A stretch of 64,000 nt of DNA from Acidobacteriota bacterium (lineage in GTDB: Bacteria; Acidobacteriota; Blastocatellia; Pyrinomonadales; Pyrinomonadaceae). The first letter of the stretch is position 1, and each line of letters begins with the position of its first letter. The stretch lies in the NCBI GenBank assembly GCA_018269005.1, contig JAFDVK010000032.1, forward strand, positions 186,001 through 250,000, given 5' to 3'. Made by a program: the position numbers and the translations under genes. Below the pieces are notes generated by a model. It did no database searches. It worked only from the letters and a program-made list of their open reading frames with translations, and was not told where the DNA came from. Shown here in pieces: positions 35,656-44,256 of the stretch.

Positions 35656-37320
35656 ATGGCATATCTACACATTATCAGCGCGGGCCGCCCAGAAGAGACC
35701 GTTGAACTTACAAAGCTGAGAACGACAGTGGGACGTTCCGCGCGAAGCGACGTTTGTATTCCCGACGCATTCGCTTCCCGGCTGCACGCCGAGATCAGGC
35801 GCGAGAATGACGTTTACTGGCTTCACGATCTTGGCTCTGCGAACGGTACTCGATACAACGGCAATATCCTGACAGCATCCGTTCCCCTTTCGACTGGCGG
35901 AGCGATCCAGATCGGCGAAACAACTCTTCGGTTCGAGGACGACCATGCCGTGCCTCAATTCAACAGCGCTCAATTGTTCGCCGAAACGACCGCCGGCCTT
36001 GATCCAGCAAATACGATCTCATTTAGCCTTCGCCGAAATCCGACAACCGAGATACTTGAGTCCCAAACTTCCAGCAGAACGGATCTTCTTGGCCTGATCA
36101 GCAAGGTTGGCGTTACGCTGCTCGCATCTCGCGGCTTGGATGAAACCCTCGATTCTGTCGCGTCACTTGTTTTTGAGGCCGTCCCGGCCGAGCGGGTGAT
36201 CATTATGCTCCGGGAACAAGGCTCCGACTGCGAGATGGAAGTAAAGGTCGCGCGTGCACGCGGAAAAGAGGAAAGCCTGAAAGAGGTCCGAATTAGCCGT
36301 AACATAATGACCGAGGTCGTGGACCACGGCAAGTCCGTGCTGACCTCTGATGCCCAACACGACCCGAAGTTCGCCAGTCAGACGATCATGCTCCAAGGTA
36401 TCCGCAGCGTCCTTGCCGTTCCGTTGAGCGTGGACGAGACGGACGTCTTCGGCCTGATCTATGCAGATTCACCAACGCACGAGGCCACATTCAAACCCGA
36501 ACATCTCGACATACTTACGACGCTTGCGTCAGTCGCCTCTATTCGGGTCGAGAATGCCAGCCTGACCGAAGCCCGTATCGAACGTCAACGAATGGAGCGT
36601 GAGCTCGAACTGGCGACGGAGATTCAACAGCGCTTTCAGCCTTCCGGCCCGCCTAAAGTCGATGGTTATGAATTCCAAGGGATATCGTTCTCTTGTTACG
36701 AGATCGGCGGCGATTACTACGACTTCATTCCTAGAAGCAACGGCCGGATGTTGTTCGCTTTGGGCGACGTGTCGGGTAAAGGTACGGCGGCGGCATTGCT
36801 TATGTCGAGCCTTCACGCTGCGATCCACGCCCAGGTCGCCGCGGATCGGGAACTTGCGACTACCGTCGCTTCGATCAATGCGTATCTAGCGGAAAATACT
36901 CCAGCGAACCGGTTCGTCACGCTCTTCGTCGCGGAACTCGATCCGGCAACAGGCGTTGTTCAATTTATAAATTGCGGGCACAACCCACCGTTGATCGGAC
37001 GTGCGGACGGAACGGTAGAACAGCTTGCCTCCGGCGGTCTTCCGCTTGGGATCATCCCGTCCGCTGAGTATGAGTCCGGAACGATCACACTTACCTCCGG
37101 TGATGTACTTGTTGCCTATTCTGACGGCGTCTCCGAGGCGAATAACGTGAATGAGGAAGAATTTGGCCTCGACCGTCTGACCAAGGTGGTTCAGGCAAAT
37201 GTCGCTTCGTCCGCTTCCGGATTGCGCGATAAGGTCGAATCCGCCCTTTCGGCATTCACGGGAACTGCTCCCGCGAACGATGATATTACGCTGGTGATAG
37301 TCAAGAAGACGGTCAATTAG
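35656..37320 (+). CDS. FHA-GAF-PP2C (SpoIIE-type) Ser/Thr phosphatase
   Basis: This 554-residue protein has an FHA domain (about 1-105; GRSARSD, SRLHAEI, GSANGT), a GAF domain (about 150-310) and a PP2C/SpoIIE catalytic domain (about 325-554). Metal-binding motifs are visible as GGDYYD, GDVSGKG and SDGVSEA. Such enzymes dephosphorylate Ser/Thr residues, often on anti-sigma-antagonist proteins, under control of the GAF sensor. The ATG at 35656 is 1 nt after the RDD stop; an earlier in-frame ATG at 35620 would overlap that gene. The phosphatase is the natural opponent of the kinase two genes upstream and is followed by a terminator. Confidence 0.94.
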   Translation: MAYLHIISAGRPEETVELTKLRTTVGRSARSDVCIPDAFASRLHAEIRRENDVYWLHDLGSANGTRYNGNILTASVPLSTGGAIQIGETTLRFEDDHAVPQFNSAQLFAETTAGLDPANTISFSLRRNPTTEILESQTSSRTDLLGLISKVGVTLLASRGLDETLDSVASLVFEAVPAERVIIMLREQGSDCEMEVKVARARGKEESLKEVRISRNIMTEVVDHGKSVLTSDAQHDPKFASQTIMLQGIRSVLAVPLSVDETDVFGLIYADSPTHEATFKPEHLDILTTLASVASIRVENASLTEARIERQRMERELELATEIQQRFQPSGPPKVDGYEFQGISFSCYEIGGDYYDFIPRSNGRMLFALGDVSGKGTAAALLMSSLHAAIHAQVAADRELATTVASINAYLAENTPANRFVTLFVAELDPATGVVQFINCGHNPPLIGRADGTVEQLASGGLPLGIIPSAEYESGTITLTSGDVLVAYSDGVSEANNVNEEEFGLDRLTKVVQANVASSASGLRDKVESALSAFTGTAPANDDITLVIVKKTVN

Positions 37321-37340
37321 GCGGTTTGCAGGAAGACATT

Positions 37341-37377
37341 AAAAGGCTCCGATGCATACGAACATCGAAGCCTTTTT
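37341..37377. terminator. Bidirectional terminator after the phosphatase gene
   Basis: AAAAGGCTCCGATG pairs with CATCGAAGCCTTTTT around an 8-nt loop with one mismatch. On the plus strand it ends the FHA/kinase/phosphatase operon. On the minus strand it is followed by TTTTAATG and can end the transcript that begins with the c-di-AMP riboswitch. Confidence 0.8.
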
Positions 37378-37473
37378 CCTTTGAGAAGACCGAAGTCTCT
37401 TGCGTTTCGTTGAAAAATAGCGGGAAGCACATGAAAAATCGGCCTTTTTTTATGGGCACAATCCCCAGCTGTA

Positions 37474-37625
37474 ACTTCTTTGCCACACCTACGAGGTTAG
37501 CTGACGGGCTAGGAACGAAAGAGTATCCCCTCGACCTCATTTGTCGATTAGCCCCTGCCGCAGAAAGCTCTGCGAACTTTGGTTCCCCCGCGCCGCTTAA
37601 ACATTAGCGGCTTCGGCGATCGAAT
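37474..37625 (-). ncRNA. Cyclic-di-AMP riboswitch (ydaO-yuaA class), orphan
   Basis: The minus strand matches the conserved blocks of the ydaO-yuaA aptamer in the correct order: GCCGAAGCC near the 5' end, GGGGGAACC, GGGGCTAATC, GGGGATACTC, then CCCGTCAGCTAACCTCG and a closing GGCAAAGAAG. This order and spacing agree with the published Thermoanaerobacter and Bacillus aptamers as I recall them. The class binds c-di-AMP and usually switches off cell-wall hydrolase or potassium/osmolyte transport genes. No recognisable gene follows in the transcription direction: about 100 nt later comes a two-way terminator, then the convergent phosphatase gene. The stretch 37378-37473 holds a cUUCGg tetraloop hairpin (37387-37398) and a doubtful 38-codon frame. 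Nothing else is apparent in the 37321-37719 gap apart from two poly-A tracts near 37690 and 37711. Confidence 0.85.
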
Positions 37626-37638
37626 TTTCAACAACGGA

Positions 37639-37669
37639 ATGATAACACAAAATTCGGTTACAGTTCCAA
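37639..37669 (-). promoter_or_regulatory. Candidate promoter of the orphan c-di-AMP riboswitch RNA
   Basis: On the minus strand TTGGAA (37664-37669) and TATCAT (37639-37644) are 19 nt apart. Predicted initiation near 37632 would place the 5' end just before the aptamer. This suggests an independent transcript rather than read-through from the oxidase genes. Match quality is moderate. Confidence 0.4.
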
Positions 37670-37719
37670 GGTTTTTGACGCGCGAAAGCAAAAAAAGGTT
37701 GGAAGACACTAAAAAAAAG

Positions 37720-38166
37720 TCATCGGCTCGGATAAAAGTGGTAAAGCATCATATAAACTGTGAACCCCGTGACCGAGACATAAAGCCAAACCGGCATCAC
37801 GAGACGCGCGATCTTGCGGTGCTTCGCAAAGTTCCCTTTTAGCGCATGATAGAGGGTGATAATGACGAAAGGACCTATGCCGGCAGCAAGGATCGTATGC
37901 GACAAAAGGATCGTAAAATATATCGGCCGGGCGAGGCCTTCGCCTGTGAACCTCGTCGGGCCGAGGCCGTAAGCATAGGTCAGCAGAGCATGATGCGTAA
38001 GATATGAGACAACGAAGATCGACGAAATTATGGTCGCCGCAAGCATACAAAAGCGATGGGCGTGAATCTTCCTTCGAAGGATAAAAACGAATCCACTCGC
38101 TAGAAAAAGGCCGCTTGTAAGGTTTAAGAAGCCGTTGAGATGGGGAAATATCTGTAGAGCGTCCAT
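37720..38166 (-). CDS. DUF420 membrane protein (CtaM-like oxidase assembly factor)
   Basis: This 148-residue protein has four to five transmembrane helices and conserved His residues (HLNGFLN, KIHAHRF, THHALL, LSHTILA, KHRKIAR), matching DUF420. Homologues YozB/CtaM in Firmicutes are needed for activity of heme-A-type oxidases (family knowledge). The ATG at 38166 overlaps the subunit III stop by one nt (TGATG), so the genes are coupled, which supports an oxidase-assembly role. The stop is followed directly by T-rich tracts, but there is no clear hairpin. Confidence 0.88.
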   Translation of the reverse strand: MDALQIFPHLNGFLNLTSGLFLASGFVFILRRKIHAHRFCMLAATIISSIFVVSYLTHHALLTYAYGLGPTRFTGEGLARPIYFTILLSHTILAAGIGPFVIITLYHALKGNFAKHRKIARLVMPVWLYVSVTGFTVYMMLYHFYPSR

Positions 38167-38906
38167 CAGCCCATAAAGCCTAAAAGGCCGACAATGATCA
38201 ACCAAAGGCAACCCATCGTATGCCAGTACCAGCCGACGACCTGGCCGATAGTGATCCGCCTTTCGATCTCAAATTCGCTCTTCGGGGCATACCATGACCG
38301 AAGGACGATGGATGACATCGCAATAATGCCGCCGAGAACGTGAACAGCGTGAAGAGCGGTCAAAATATAAAAGAAGCCGGCATACGGGTTTCCGTACGCA
38401 TAATATCCCCACGAGACCAATTCCAACCAAAGAACGATCTGTGATGAAATGAAGCAGCCACCAAGGGCCGTAGCGATCAACAGCCATCTCTTTGCCTTCG
38501 GGTGGTCCTCCGCCATCAACGCCCTTTCGGCGATAACGTAAGCGATACTGCTCAAGATGATAATAGCGGTGCTGACCCAAACCTGGACCGGAAGCGTAAA
38601 AGGCCGCCATTCAATAGAGCGGTTCGTCGCAAGCACTAGATACGCCGCGATCATTCCACCGAAGGTCATTACGACGACCATCAGGAGAAAGTAAGTAAGC
38701 ATCCGGGTCTTGGCCGCATTCGGACGGGTCGCATCGTCAAATCGCTTACGGTCGCCGTCATCGCCGCCGCCCGGACCACTGCCGCCGCCATTTCCGCGAG
38801 GGCCACGGGGATCCCCTCCGCCTGGGCCGGAGCTTGTCAATCCGGGGCGCTTCCCTTTTTTCTCTTCGACAATGTCGTCTAATGTATCAGCGACTCCGAC
38901 TTTCAT
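38166..38906 (-). CDS. Cytochrome c oxidase subunit III-like protein
   Basis: This 246-residue protein has a soluble N-terminus of about 65 residues unusually rich in Gly, Pro and Asp, followed by five transmembrane helices with the subunit III signatures (FYILTALHAVHVLGG and GWYWHTMGCLWLIIVGLLG). Subunit III stabilises the heme-copper oxidase core during proton pumping. Subunits I and II are not in this window, so the catalytic core lies elsewhere. The ATG overlaps the ctaB stop by 4 nt. The Gly-rich extension is odd for the family and may be a flexible interaction arm. Confidence 0.9.
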   Translation of the reverse strand: MKVGVADTLDDIVEEKKGKRPGLTSSGPGGGDPRGPRGNGGGSGPGGGDDGDRKRFDDATRPNAAKTRMLTYFLLMVVVMTFGGMIAAYLVLATNRSIEWRPFTLPVQVWVSTAIIILSSIAYVIAERALMAEDHPKAKRWLLIATALGGCFISSQIVLWLELVSWGYYAYGNPYAGFFYILTALHAVHVLGGIIAMSSIVLRSWYAPKSEFEIERRITIGQVVGWYWHTMGCLWLIIVGLLGFMG

Positions 38907-39805
38907 TTCTTATCGATGACCATCAAAAGAAAAAGCAGCGGCAAGTACACGACGGTGACCAGCAAGAGCTTGCGGGCCGCCTTGTCAGTTTTCTCGATCG
39001 CACACTTAACGCTTGCGAAGAGGATCCAAAAGCCAAGAAGAATTGCCCCGATCAGAAAGATGAACCCCGAATGAGCGAAGAAGAACGGGGCAAAACTCAT
39101 CGGGACGAGCAGTATGGTAAAAAGCACGATCTGCCGCATCGTGATCCGGCCTGTGGGTTCGACGACCGGAAGCATTACGATTCCGGCCCTCTTATATTGT
39201 TCACGATAGAGCCAAGCGATCGCAAAAAAATGAGGAAACTGCCACAGGAACTGGATCAAAAATAGTGACCAGGCAACCAATGTGATGTCTCCCGTGGCGG
39301 CCGTCCAACCCATCAAAGGCGGCAAAGCCCCGGGGATGGCACCGATCGCCGTCGATGCGCTCGTTCGTGTCTTTAGCGGTGTATAAACGAAGTTATAGCC
39401 AACGATAACCGCGAGGCCAAGATACGCGGTCAGCGGATTCACGAGTACGAAGAGCCCGATCTCCGCTATCGCACATTGAAGAACGCCAAAGATCAACGCT
39501 TCATTGCGTGTAACACGGCCGGTCGGAAGTGGACGCCGTGCCGTCCGCTCCATTTTAGGGTCAATGGACCTTTCCGCATACTGATTTAGGGTTGCGACGC
39601 CAAATGCCAATAAACAAATGGCAGCCATTGCAATACCAAAGGTGACCGCATCGAAGCCCTTTTGGCTTCCCATATAGAACCCGGCAGCACTTGTAAGAAC
39701 AAGCAGGAACGCGATACGAGGCTTTGTGAGCTCGAAGTAGGCGGCGATCTTTTCCCGAACGCTAGCCGTTCTGATCGTTTGAATGTCGGTTGCTGCAGAT
39801 GCCAT
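38903..39805 (-). CDS. ctaB: Protoheme IX farnesyltransferase (heme O synthase)
   Basis: This 300-residue, nine-helix membrane protein of the UbiA prenyltransferase superfamily transfers a farnesyl group to protoheme IX, giving heme O for a- and o-type oxidases. The prenyl-diphosphate motif appears as NQYAERSIDPKMERT followed by RRPLP (about 73-92), and the second conserved loop contains YTPLKTRT. It heads the ctaB-coxC-DUF420 operon with coupled junctions. A TATAAT box lies at 39849-39854. Divergent from resB, it suggests joint control of heme and cytochrome maturation. Confidence 0.94.
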   Translation of the reverse strand: MASAATDIQTIRTASVREKIAAYFELTKPRIAFLLVLTSAAGFYMGSQKGFDAVTFGIAMAAICLLAFGVATLNQYAERSIDPKMERTARRPLPTGRVTRNEALIFGVLQCAIAEIGLFVLVNPLTAYLGLAVIVGYNFVYTPLKTRTSASTAIGAIPGALPPLMGWTAATGDITLVAWSLFLIQFLWQFPHFFAIAWLYREQYKRAGIVMLPVVEPTGRITMRQIVLFTILLVPMSFAPFFFAHSGFIFLIGAILLGFWILFASVKCAIEKTDKAARKLLLVTVVYLPLLFLLMVIDKK

Positions 39806-39848
39806 AAAATTCGACGCCAGCCTTTTGCGTCTTGGGTAGTAAAGCCGA

Positions 39849-39854
39849 AATTAT
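39849..39854 (-). promoter_or_regulatory. Consensus -10 box upstream of ctaB
   Basis: The minus strand carries a perfect TATAAT 44 nt before the ctaB ATG. The -35 region at the right distance (AAACCG) is weak. Confidence 0.4.
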
Positions 39855-39987
39855 AAGAATACCTTTCGTGAACGGTTTTTCCAAAGTTTATACAGATAAC
39901 CTCGCAGCATTCTTCCAAATTAGCGTCATTAATCTTTACCGTGCGTGGAAAACATGCTGTCAGTAAGGTATTCTGCTAATTTAAAAT

Positions 39988-41487
39988 ATGTCTGCCGCTG
40001 AAGAGACAATTAATGCTCCACCGTCTCGAGTGCCGAAAGCCGCGCTCTTAAACCGATTTATTTCTTGGATCAGCTCTGTCAGGTTCGGGGTAACGCTTCT
40101 GTGCATCCTTGTCGTTCTGTCGATGGTCGGCATGCTTATCCTGCAGCAGAACGTGAGCGGCTTCGACGCTTACTACGCATCGCTGACACCTGCCGAGAAA
40201 ACGATCTACGGCGCACTTGGCCTCTTTGATATTTACCACACGTGGTATTTCAACTTGATGCTGTTGATATTGTCGCTCAATATCGTCCTGGCATCCATTG
40301 ACCGATTTCCCTCCGCTTGGAGCTACATCGCAAAGCCAAAGGTAACAGCAACTCGCAAGTGGCTCGAAGCGAAGAAATTCGCACAGACCCGCCGCTATTC
40401 CGACAAGGGTGTTCAAGACGTTGCCGACGAGATCGCTGCGGTCTTTAATAGCAAAGGCCTAAAGCCGAAGATCACCCAGGCAGCCGACGCGACATTTGTC
40501 TTTGGCGAATCAGGGAAATGGAACCGACTTGGGGCCTATGTCGTCCACGTGGCGCTGATCATCCTATTCATGGGGCACTGGGTCGCTTTGCAGACGGGTT
40601 TTGACGCAGACGTTAGGATGGTGCCCGGACAAAAGACGGAGCAGATCCAACTCATCGAGTACAACCTTGATAAGAAGGAGCGGTACAACGTACAGCTTCC
40701 ATTCTCGATCACTTGCACCGACATCCAACAACAGCTCATCGATGAGTCTGGCCCTATTGACGTCCCAAACACGCTTGATTGGCGGACCGAGGTGAGAATC
40801 GCTGACCCTGCATATGGTACCTATACCGCAGATGTGAGCCTCAATAAACCGCTTACGTACCGCGGTTATCGGTTTTTCCAAGCACAGTCGATCCCGATCG
40901 GCAACGCGAGGACCGTGACCATTGATCTTACACCGGAAAATAGCGGGCCGGTTGAGACCATCAAGATCCAACGTGACGGATTCACGACGCTTGCGGACGG
41001 TACAAAGGTCGAGTATGCGGATTTCCAGCCTGATTTCACGATCGGGCCAAACGGCCAGCCTGATACACGCAGCGGCGACTATAAGAATCCCGTCGCGATC
41101 CTGAACGTGACGCCGCCCGACGGACAGGCCACCCGCATTTTCGCATTCGCCAAGGAGATCGGAGGGAATGCTCCTATCGCTGCTCCGAAACTTGGCTATA
41201 AATGGCGCCTGACCGAATTCGAAAAATCGCCATACGCACACGTTCTTTCCATTAAGTACGACCCGTATCACGCGTCCTTCATCGCATGGTATATTGGCGG
41301 TTTTGGGCTGGTCGGGGCCCTCGGTTTCGTGTTTTTTGTCTCACATCGGCGCATTTGGGCCCGCATTGAAGCAAACGATGACGGTACGACCGAAGCCGTT
41401 ATCGCCGCGGAGACCAACCGCAACCCAAATGGCATGGAAGACAAGTTCAATCAGATAACACAGGCTCTTGATAAAGAGGAATCTTAA
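39988..41487 (+). CDS. resB: ResB-family cytochrome c biogenesis protein
   Basis: This 499-residue protein has three N-terminal transmembrane helices (SVRFGVTLLCILVVLSMVGML, FNLMLLILSLNIVLASIDR, YVVHVALIILFMGHWVAL), a large extracytoplasmic beta-rich domain (about 210-420) and one C-terminal helix. This is the ResB/Ccs1 layout of system II cytochrome c maturation, in which ResB and CcsA form the heme channel and ligase at the outer face of the membrane. It is followed directly by the ccsA-like gene. The promoter probably lies in the 182-bp region shared with ctaB. Confidence 0.92.
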   Translation: MSAAEETINAPPSRVPKAALLNRFISWISSVRFGVTLLCILVVLSMVGMLILQQNVSGFDAYYASLTPAEKTIYGALGLFDIYHTWYFNLMLLILSLNIVLASIDRFPSAWSYIAKPKVTATRKWLEAKKFAQTRRYSDKGVQDVADEIAAVFNSKGLKPKITQAADATFVFGESGKWNRLGAYVVHVALIILFMGHWVALQTGFDADVRMVPGQKTEQIQLIEYNLDKKERYNVQLPFSITCTDIQQQLIDESGPIDVPNTLDWRTEVRIADPAYGTYTADVSLNKPLTYRGYRFFQAQSIPIGNARTVTIDLTPENSGPVETIKIQRDGFTTLADGTKVEYADFQPDFTIGPNGQPDTRSGDYKNPVAILNVTPPDGQATRIFAFAKEIGGNAPIAAPKLGYKWRLTEFEKSPYAHVLSIKYDPYHASFIAWYIGGFGLVGALGFVFFVSHRRIWARIEANDDGTTEAVIAAETNRNPNGMEDKFNQITQALDKEES

Positions 41488-41488
41488 G

Positions 41489-43099
41489 ATGGCAGCAGTA
41501 ATTCCAGCGGATACAGAGTTTAGACAATCAAGCGGCAAGCTTCGAACCGCGCTTCCTGCGATCGTTGTCATCGTCGCATCCTTCGCGATGCTCGGGCTTC
41601 GCTTTCAGATCGGCTCGGGTTTCATTTCGGACGGGGCCTTGATGATGCTTGCACTTGCGTGCTATATCCTTGCGGCACTTTTTGAGCTCACGAACCTTTA
41701 CGCACCGTCGAATATGGCGCGAGCGATCGGATATTGGGGGGCTGCCCTTGGCGTCTTCTTTAACTTCTCGAGTTGGCTGATCCGCTGGGTGAACGGCTAT
41801 GAACACGAGATCGCAATTATGCGGGCAAGCGGCAACAACGCCACTCCATGGATCTTTCGATATATTCCTTTTGCGAATCTATACGATCTGAGCTTGGCGT
41901 TCGCATTCGGTGCCGGCATCGCAACGCTCATTTTCGCGACGCGGAAGAATCTTCGCGTGCTGACCGCCTTCACCTTACCCCTTGCGGCGATGATCCTCGT
42001 CCTTGCGCGTTTTATCGGTGGAGAGTTTATCGAACTTCCGCCCGTACTAGATTCATATTGGAGGCCGATACACGTCGGCGACGCCAGTTTGAGCTATGGC
42101 GTGGCTCTTGTTTGCTTTGCCGTTGCGGTGATGTATTTGCTCAAGGACGGAGTAAAGGTCGAAGCAATGGCGGTTTGGTCCAGCATCTTCGCAATATCCG
42201 TCATCGCAAGCGTAAGCAAGTTTTCGGTTCTTTATGAGTTCGTCTATCGCGCGGGCATCTTTGTACCTAGCGAAGTGGGCAAGAAGCCATTTTCGGCTCC
42301 ATTTAGGCTTGAGCTCCCCGGTGTCGGGCCCGCACTTGGTATAGCTGGATTGTTACTGCTTGGCGTTGTAATCGCGTACTGCATTTACCTTTTCAAGGAG
42401 AACGCGGCTGCGAAGACGGTCGGCAAATATCTACTAGTGGCGGCATTTTTTGCGCAGATCGCCTCTGTGGCTCTTCTTATCAACGGTATTAGTTCAACTC
42501 AGGCGGTATTGCCTCAACTGCAGAAACAGTTGGCCGCAGATCCCGATCAATATATGATCGCCGGGCTTGCGATCGCGGAAGCACGAAATATGTCGACTGC
42601 GGAGCTTGCCCAAATGACGCCCGCGCAGTATCAAGCTCTTGCGACGCAGTATGTGCAAAACACGGGCGACAAAATGTTCCTGTCGCTCAACACGAACCCC
42701 GTAGAACTCGCAGCCCTTTTGACCGCCATCGTCGGCACGTTCTTTGTCCTCTTGTTCGGGTTTAGAACCGAAAAGCTCCGTCAGCGGCTTCCAAGCCTTG
42801 AGACATTGGACGGCCTAATGTACAAGACCGGATGCTTGGCCTTTGCGGGCCTTGCGATGCTTTTGATCACAGGAGCGATCTGGGCGAATGAATCTTGGGG
42901 CAGGCCATGGGGTTTTGACTCAAAGGAAACAGGTGCTCTCGTTGCCTGGCTTACCTACGCGGCGTTCCTGCATACGCGCATCTCACGCGGATGGAAAGGC
43001 CGAAGCTCGGCATATTTCGCGATCATCGGCTTCTTGCTCGTGGTCTTCACCTATCTGGGCGTCAGTTACCTGCTAAAGGGACTGCACAGCTACGCTTGA
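41489..43099 (+). CDS. ccsA: CcsA/ResC heme handling protein of system II cytochrome c biogenesis
   Basis: This 536-residue, multi-helix protein carries the heme-binding WWD-type motif WGRPWGFDSKE (about 481-491) followed by WLTYAAFLHTR, and conserved membrane His residues. It is longer than the usual CcsA (about 320-390 aa), with additional N-terminal and middle segments including a periplasmic loop of about 80 residues. Together with ResB it exports and ligates heme to apocytochromes c. The ATG at 41489 is one nt after the resB stop, with AGAGGA about 10 nt upstream. It converges with a minus-strand gene 13 bp away. Confidence 0.92.
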   Translation: MAAVIPADTEFRQSSGKLRTALPAIVVIVASFAMLGLRFQIGSGFISDGALMMLALACYILAALFELTNLYAPSNMARAIGYWGAALGVFFNFSSWLIRWVNGYEHEIAIMRASGNNATPWIFRYIPFANLYDLSLAFAFGAGIATLIFATRKNLRVLTAFTLPLAAMILVLARFIGGEFIELPPVLDSYWRPIHVGDASLSYGVALVCFAVAVMYLLKDGVKVEAMAVWSSIFAISVIASVSKFSVLYEFVYRAGIFVPSEVGKKPFSAPFRLELPGVGPALGIAGLLLLGVVIAYCIYLFKENAAAKTVGKYLLVAAFFAQIASVALLINGISSTQAVLPQLQKQLAADPDQYMIAGLAIAEARNMSTAELAQMTPAQYQALATQYVQNTGDKMFLSLNTNPVELAALLTAIVGTFFVLLFGFRTEKLRQRLPSLETLDGLMYKTGCLAFAGLAMLLITGAIWANESWGRPWGFDSKETGALVAWLTYAAFLHTRISRGWKGRSSAYFAIIGFLLVVFTYLGVSYLLKGLHSYA

Positions 43100-43112
43100 C
43101 GTCGGGGAAACA

Positions 43113-44156
43113 TCATTCGATCGTGATCTTTGCCACCTCGATCATTGAATAACGGTCGATCGAGCCGGTTTTTCGTATTACGATCAACTGCCCCTTATCG
43201 ACCGTAAATCTCATCAGGTCCGGCATTCCGATCTCTACCTTTTCCCCGTTCTTGAAAAGGATCACAAGCTTGACGTTCGCGAGCGGATCGACCGGTGCCG
43301 GAGCTTCTGTTTTCGGCGGTTCGGTCTTCCGTTCTTTCTTTGCCGCGCGCTTTTGGCGTTTTGCAGGCTTCGCTTCCTTAGCTTTTTCGGGAGCTTCCTT
43401 CTTCGGTTCTATCGATTCGGTAACTACGACCTCTGCCCGCTTCCTTGACCGCCGTTTTGCCGGCTTCGGCGGCTCGACCTTCGCTGCTTCTGCTTCCGTT
43501 TTCGGTTCTTCCCGCTTGGCCTCGGCCGGCACGACCGGCTCCGGCCTGTCTGCCTTAGCAATGTCCGAATCCCCCTCCGCAGGGGTTTTCGGTGCGGAAG
43601 GCACAGGCTCCTTCTTTGGTTGAGGCAATATCGTGCCGACCGAATTAACGGCGACCTCGCCCGACACGCCTTTGTCCACGACGGGAGCTTCCGGAGCCTC
43701 TTGTCCCGTGATGGCGGCAAAGCTTCCGCCGAACGAGATCTGATACGTCGCGGGAAGATCGTTCGGCGTACGACCCTGGATCCTAAGGATCAACTTCTCG
43801 GGCTTTCGCAAATAGATCAAGCGGCCCGTCTCGTTAGCCTGAGCGTCGGATGCGACGATCATCTTCGAAAGGGGGATCAGACCATCGGCCGAAAAAACAT
43901 CAATGTCCGCATCAAGATTACTTGATACGACATTAATAAAAAGGTCGCCCTGGGTTCCGTTAAAGACGAAATAGTGTGTCGTCAGGCGATTGTCGCCTAT
44001 ATCGCGGGCCTTGATCGTTCCGGTGAACTTATTCGAAGAGAGAGGCGTCGGGAAATTAACGTCCGACGATTGTGCGAAGCCTTGACTACCAGCGACAAAT
44101 GCAGCAAATAACAATGCAAAGGCCAAAGGCCGGATCTTTAATAGCATTCGTCTCAT
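43113..44156 (-). CDS. Secreted Lys/Pro/Glu-rich protein with a PPC-like N-terminal domain
   Basis: This 347-residue protein has a signal peptide (about 1-29), a beta-rich domain (about 38-150) resembling bacterial pre-peptidase C-terminal (PPC) domains (TTHYFVFNGTQGDLFINVVSS), a highly charged Lys/Ala/Pro/Glu linker (about 175-290) reminiscent of TonB- or IgA-protease-type periplasm-spanning stretches, and a short C-terminal beta domain (about 293-347). I do not recognise the full architecture; the linker may span the periplasm or bind peptidoglycan. Downstream of an S41-like gene, it may form part of the same envelope function, but a strong terminator separates them. Confidence 0.78.
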   Translation of the reverse strand: MRRMLLKIRPLAFALLFAAFVAGSQGFAQSSDVNFPTPLSSNKFTGTIKARDIGDNRLTTHYFVFNGTQGDLFINVVSSNLDADIDVFSADGLIPLSKMIVASDAQANETGRLIYLRKPEKLILRIQGRTPNDLPATYQISFGGSFAAITGQEAPEAPVVDKGVSGEVAVNSVGTILPQPKKEPVPSAPKTPAEGDSDIAKADRPEPVVPAEAKREEPKTEAEAAKVEPPKPAKRRSRKRAEVVVTESIEPKKEAPEKAKEAKPAKRQKRAAKKERKTEPPKTEAPAPVDPLANVKLVILFKNGEKVEIGMPDLMRFTVDKGQLIVIRKTGSIDRYSMIEVAKITIE

Positions 44157-44196
44157 CAGGCTTTCAATTCTAGCAGGTTCAAATCTTTCGTTGAAA

Positions 44197-44233
44197 GAAA
44201 AAAGCTGTCAGAAGCGTTAGGCCTCCGACAGCT
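44197..44233 (-). terminator. Rho-independent terminator after the inactive S41 gene
   Basis: On the minus strand AGCTGTCGGAGG pairs with CTTCTGACAGCT through 12 pairs (two G-U) around a 7-nt loop and is followed by a six- or seven-base T run. It separates the S41-like gene from the downstream secreted protein gene. Confidence 0.88.
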
Positions 44234-44256
44234 CTTGTACCTTCGATCTAAGTAGA

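Noticed and set aside
37313..37607. Short frames on both strands in the gap after the phosphatase gene
   Set aside because: They run through the terminator and the c-di-AMP aptamer; composition is not protein-like. The 38-codon minus frame is kept only as a remark.
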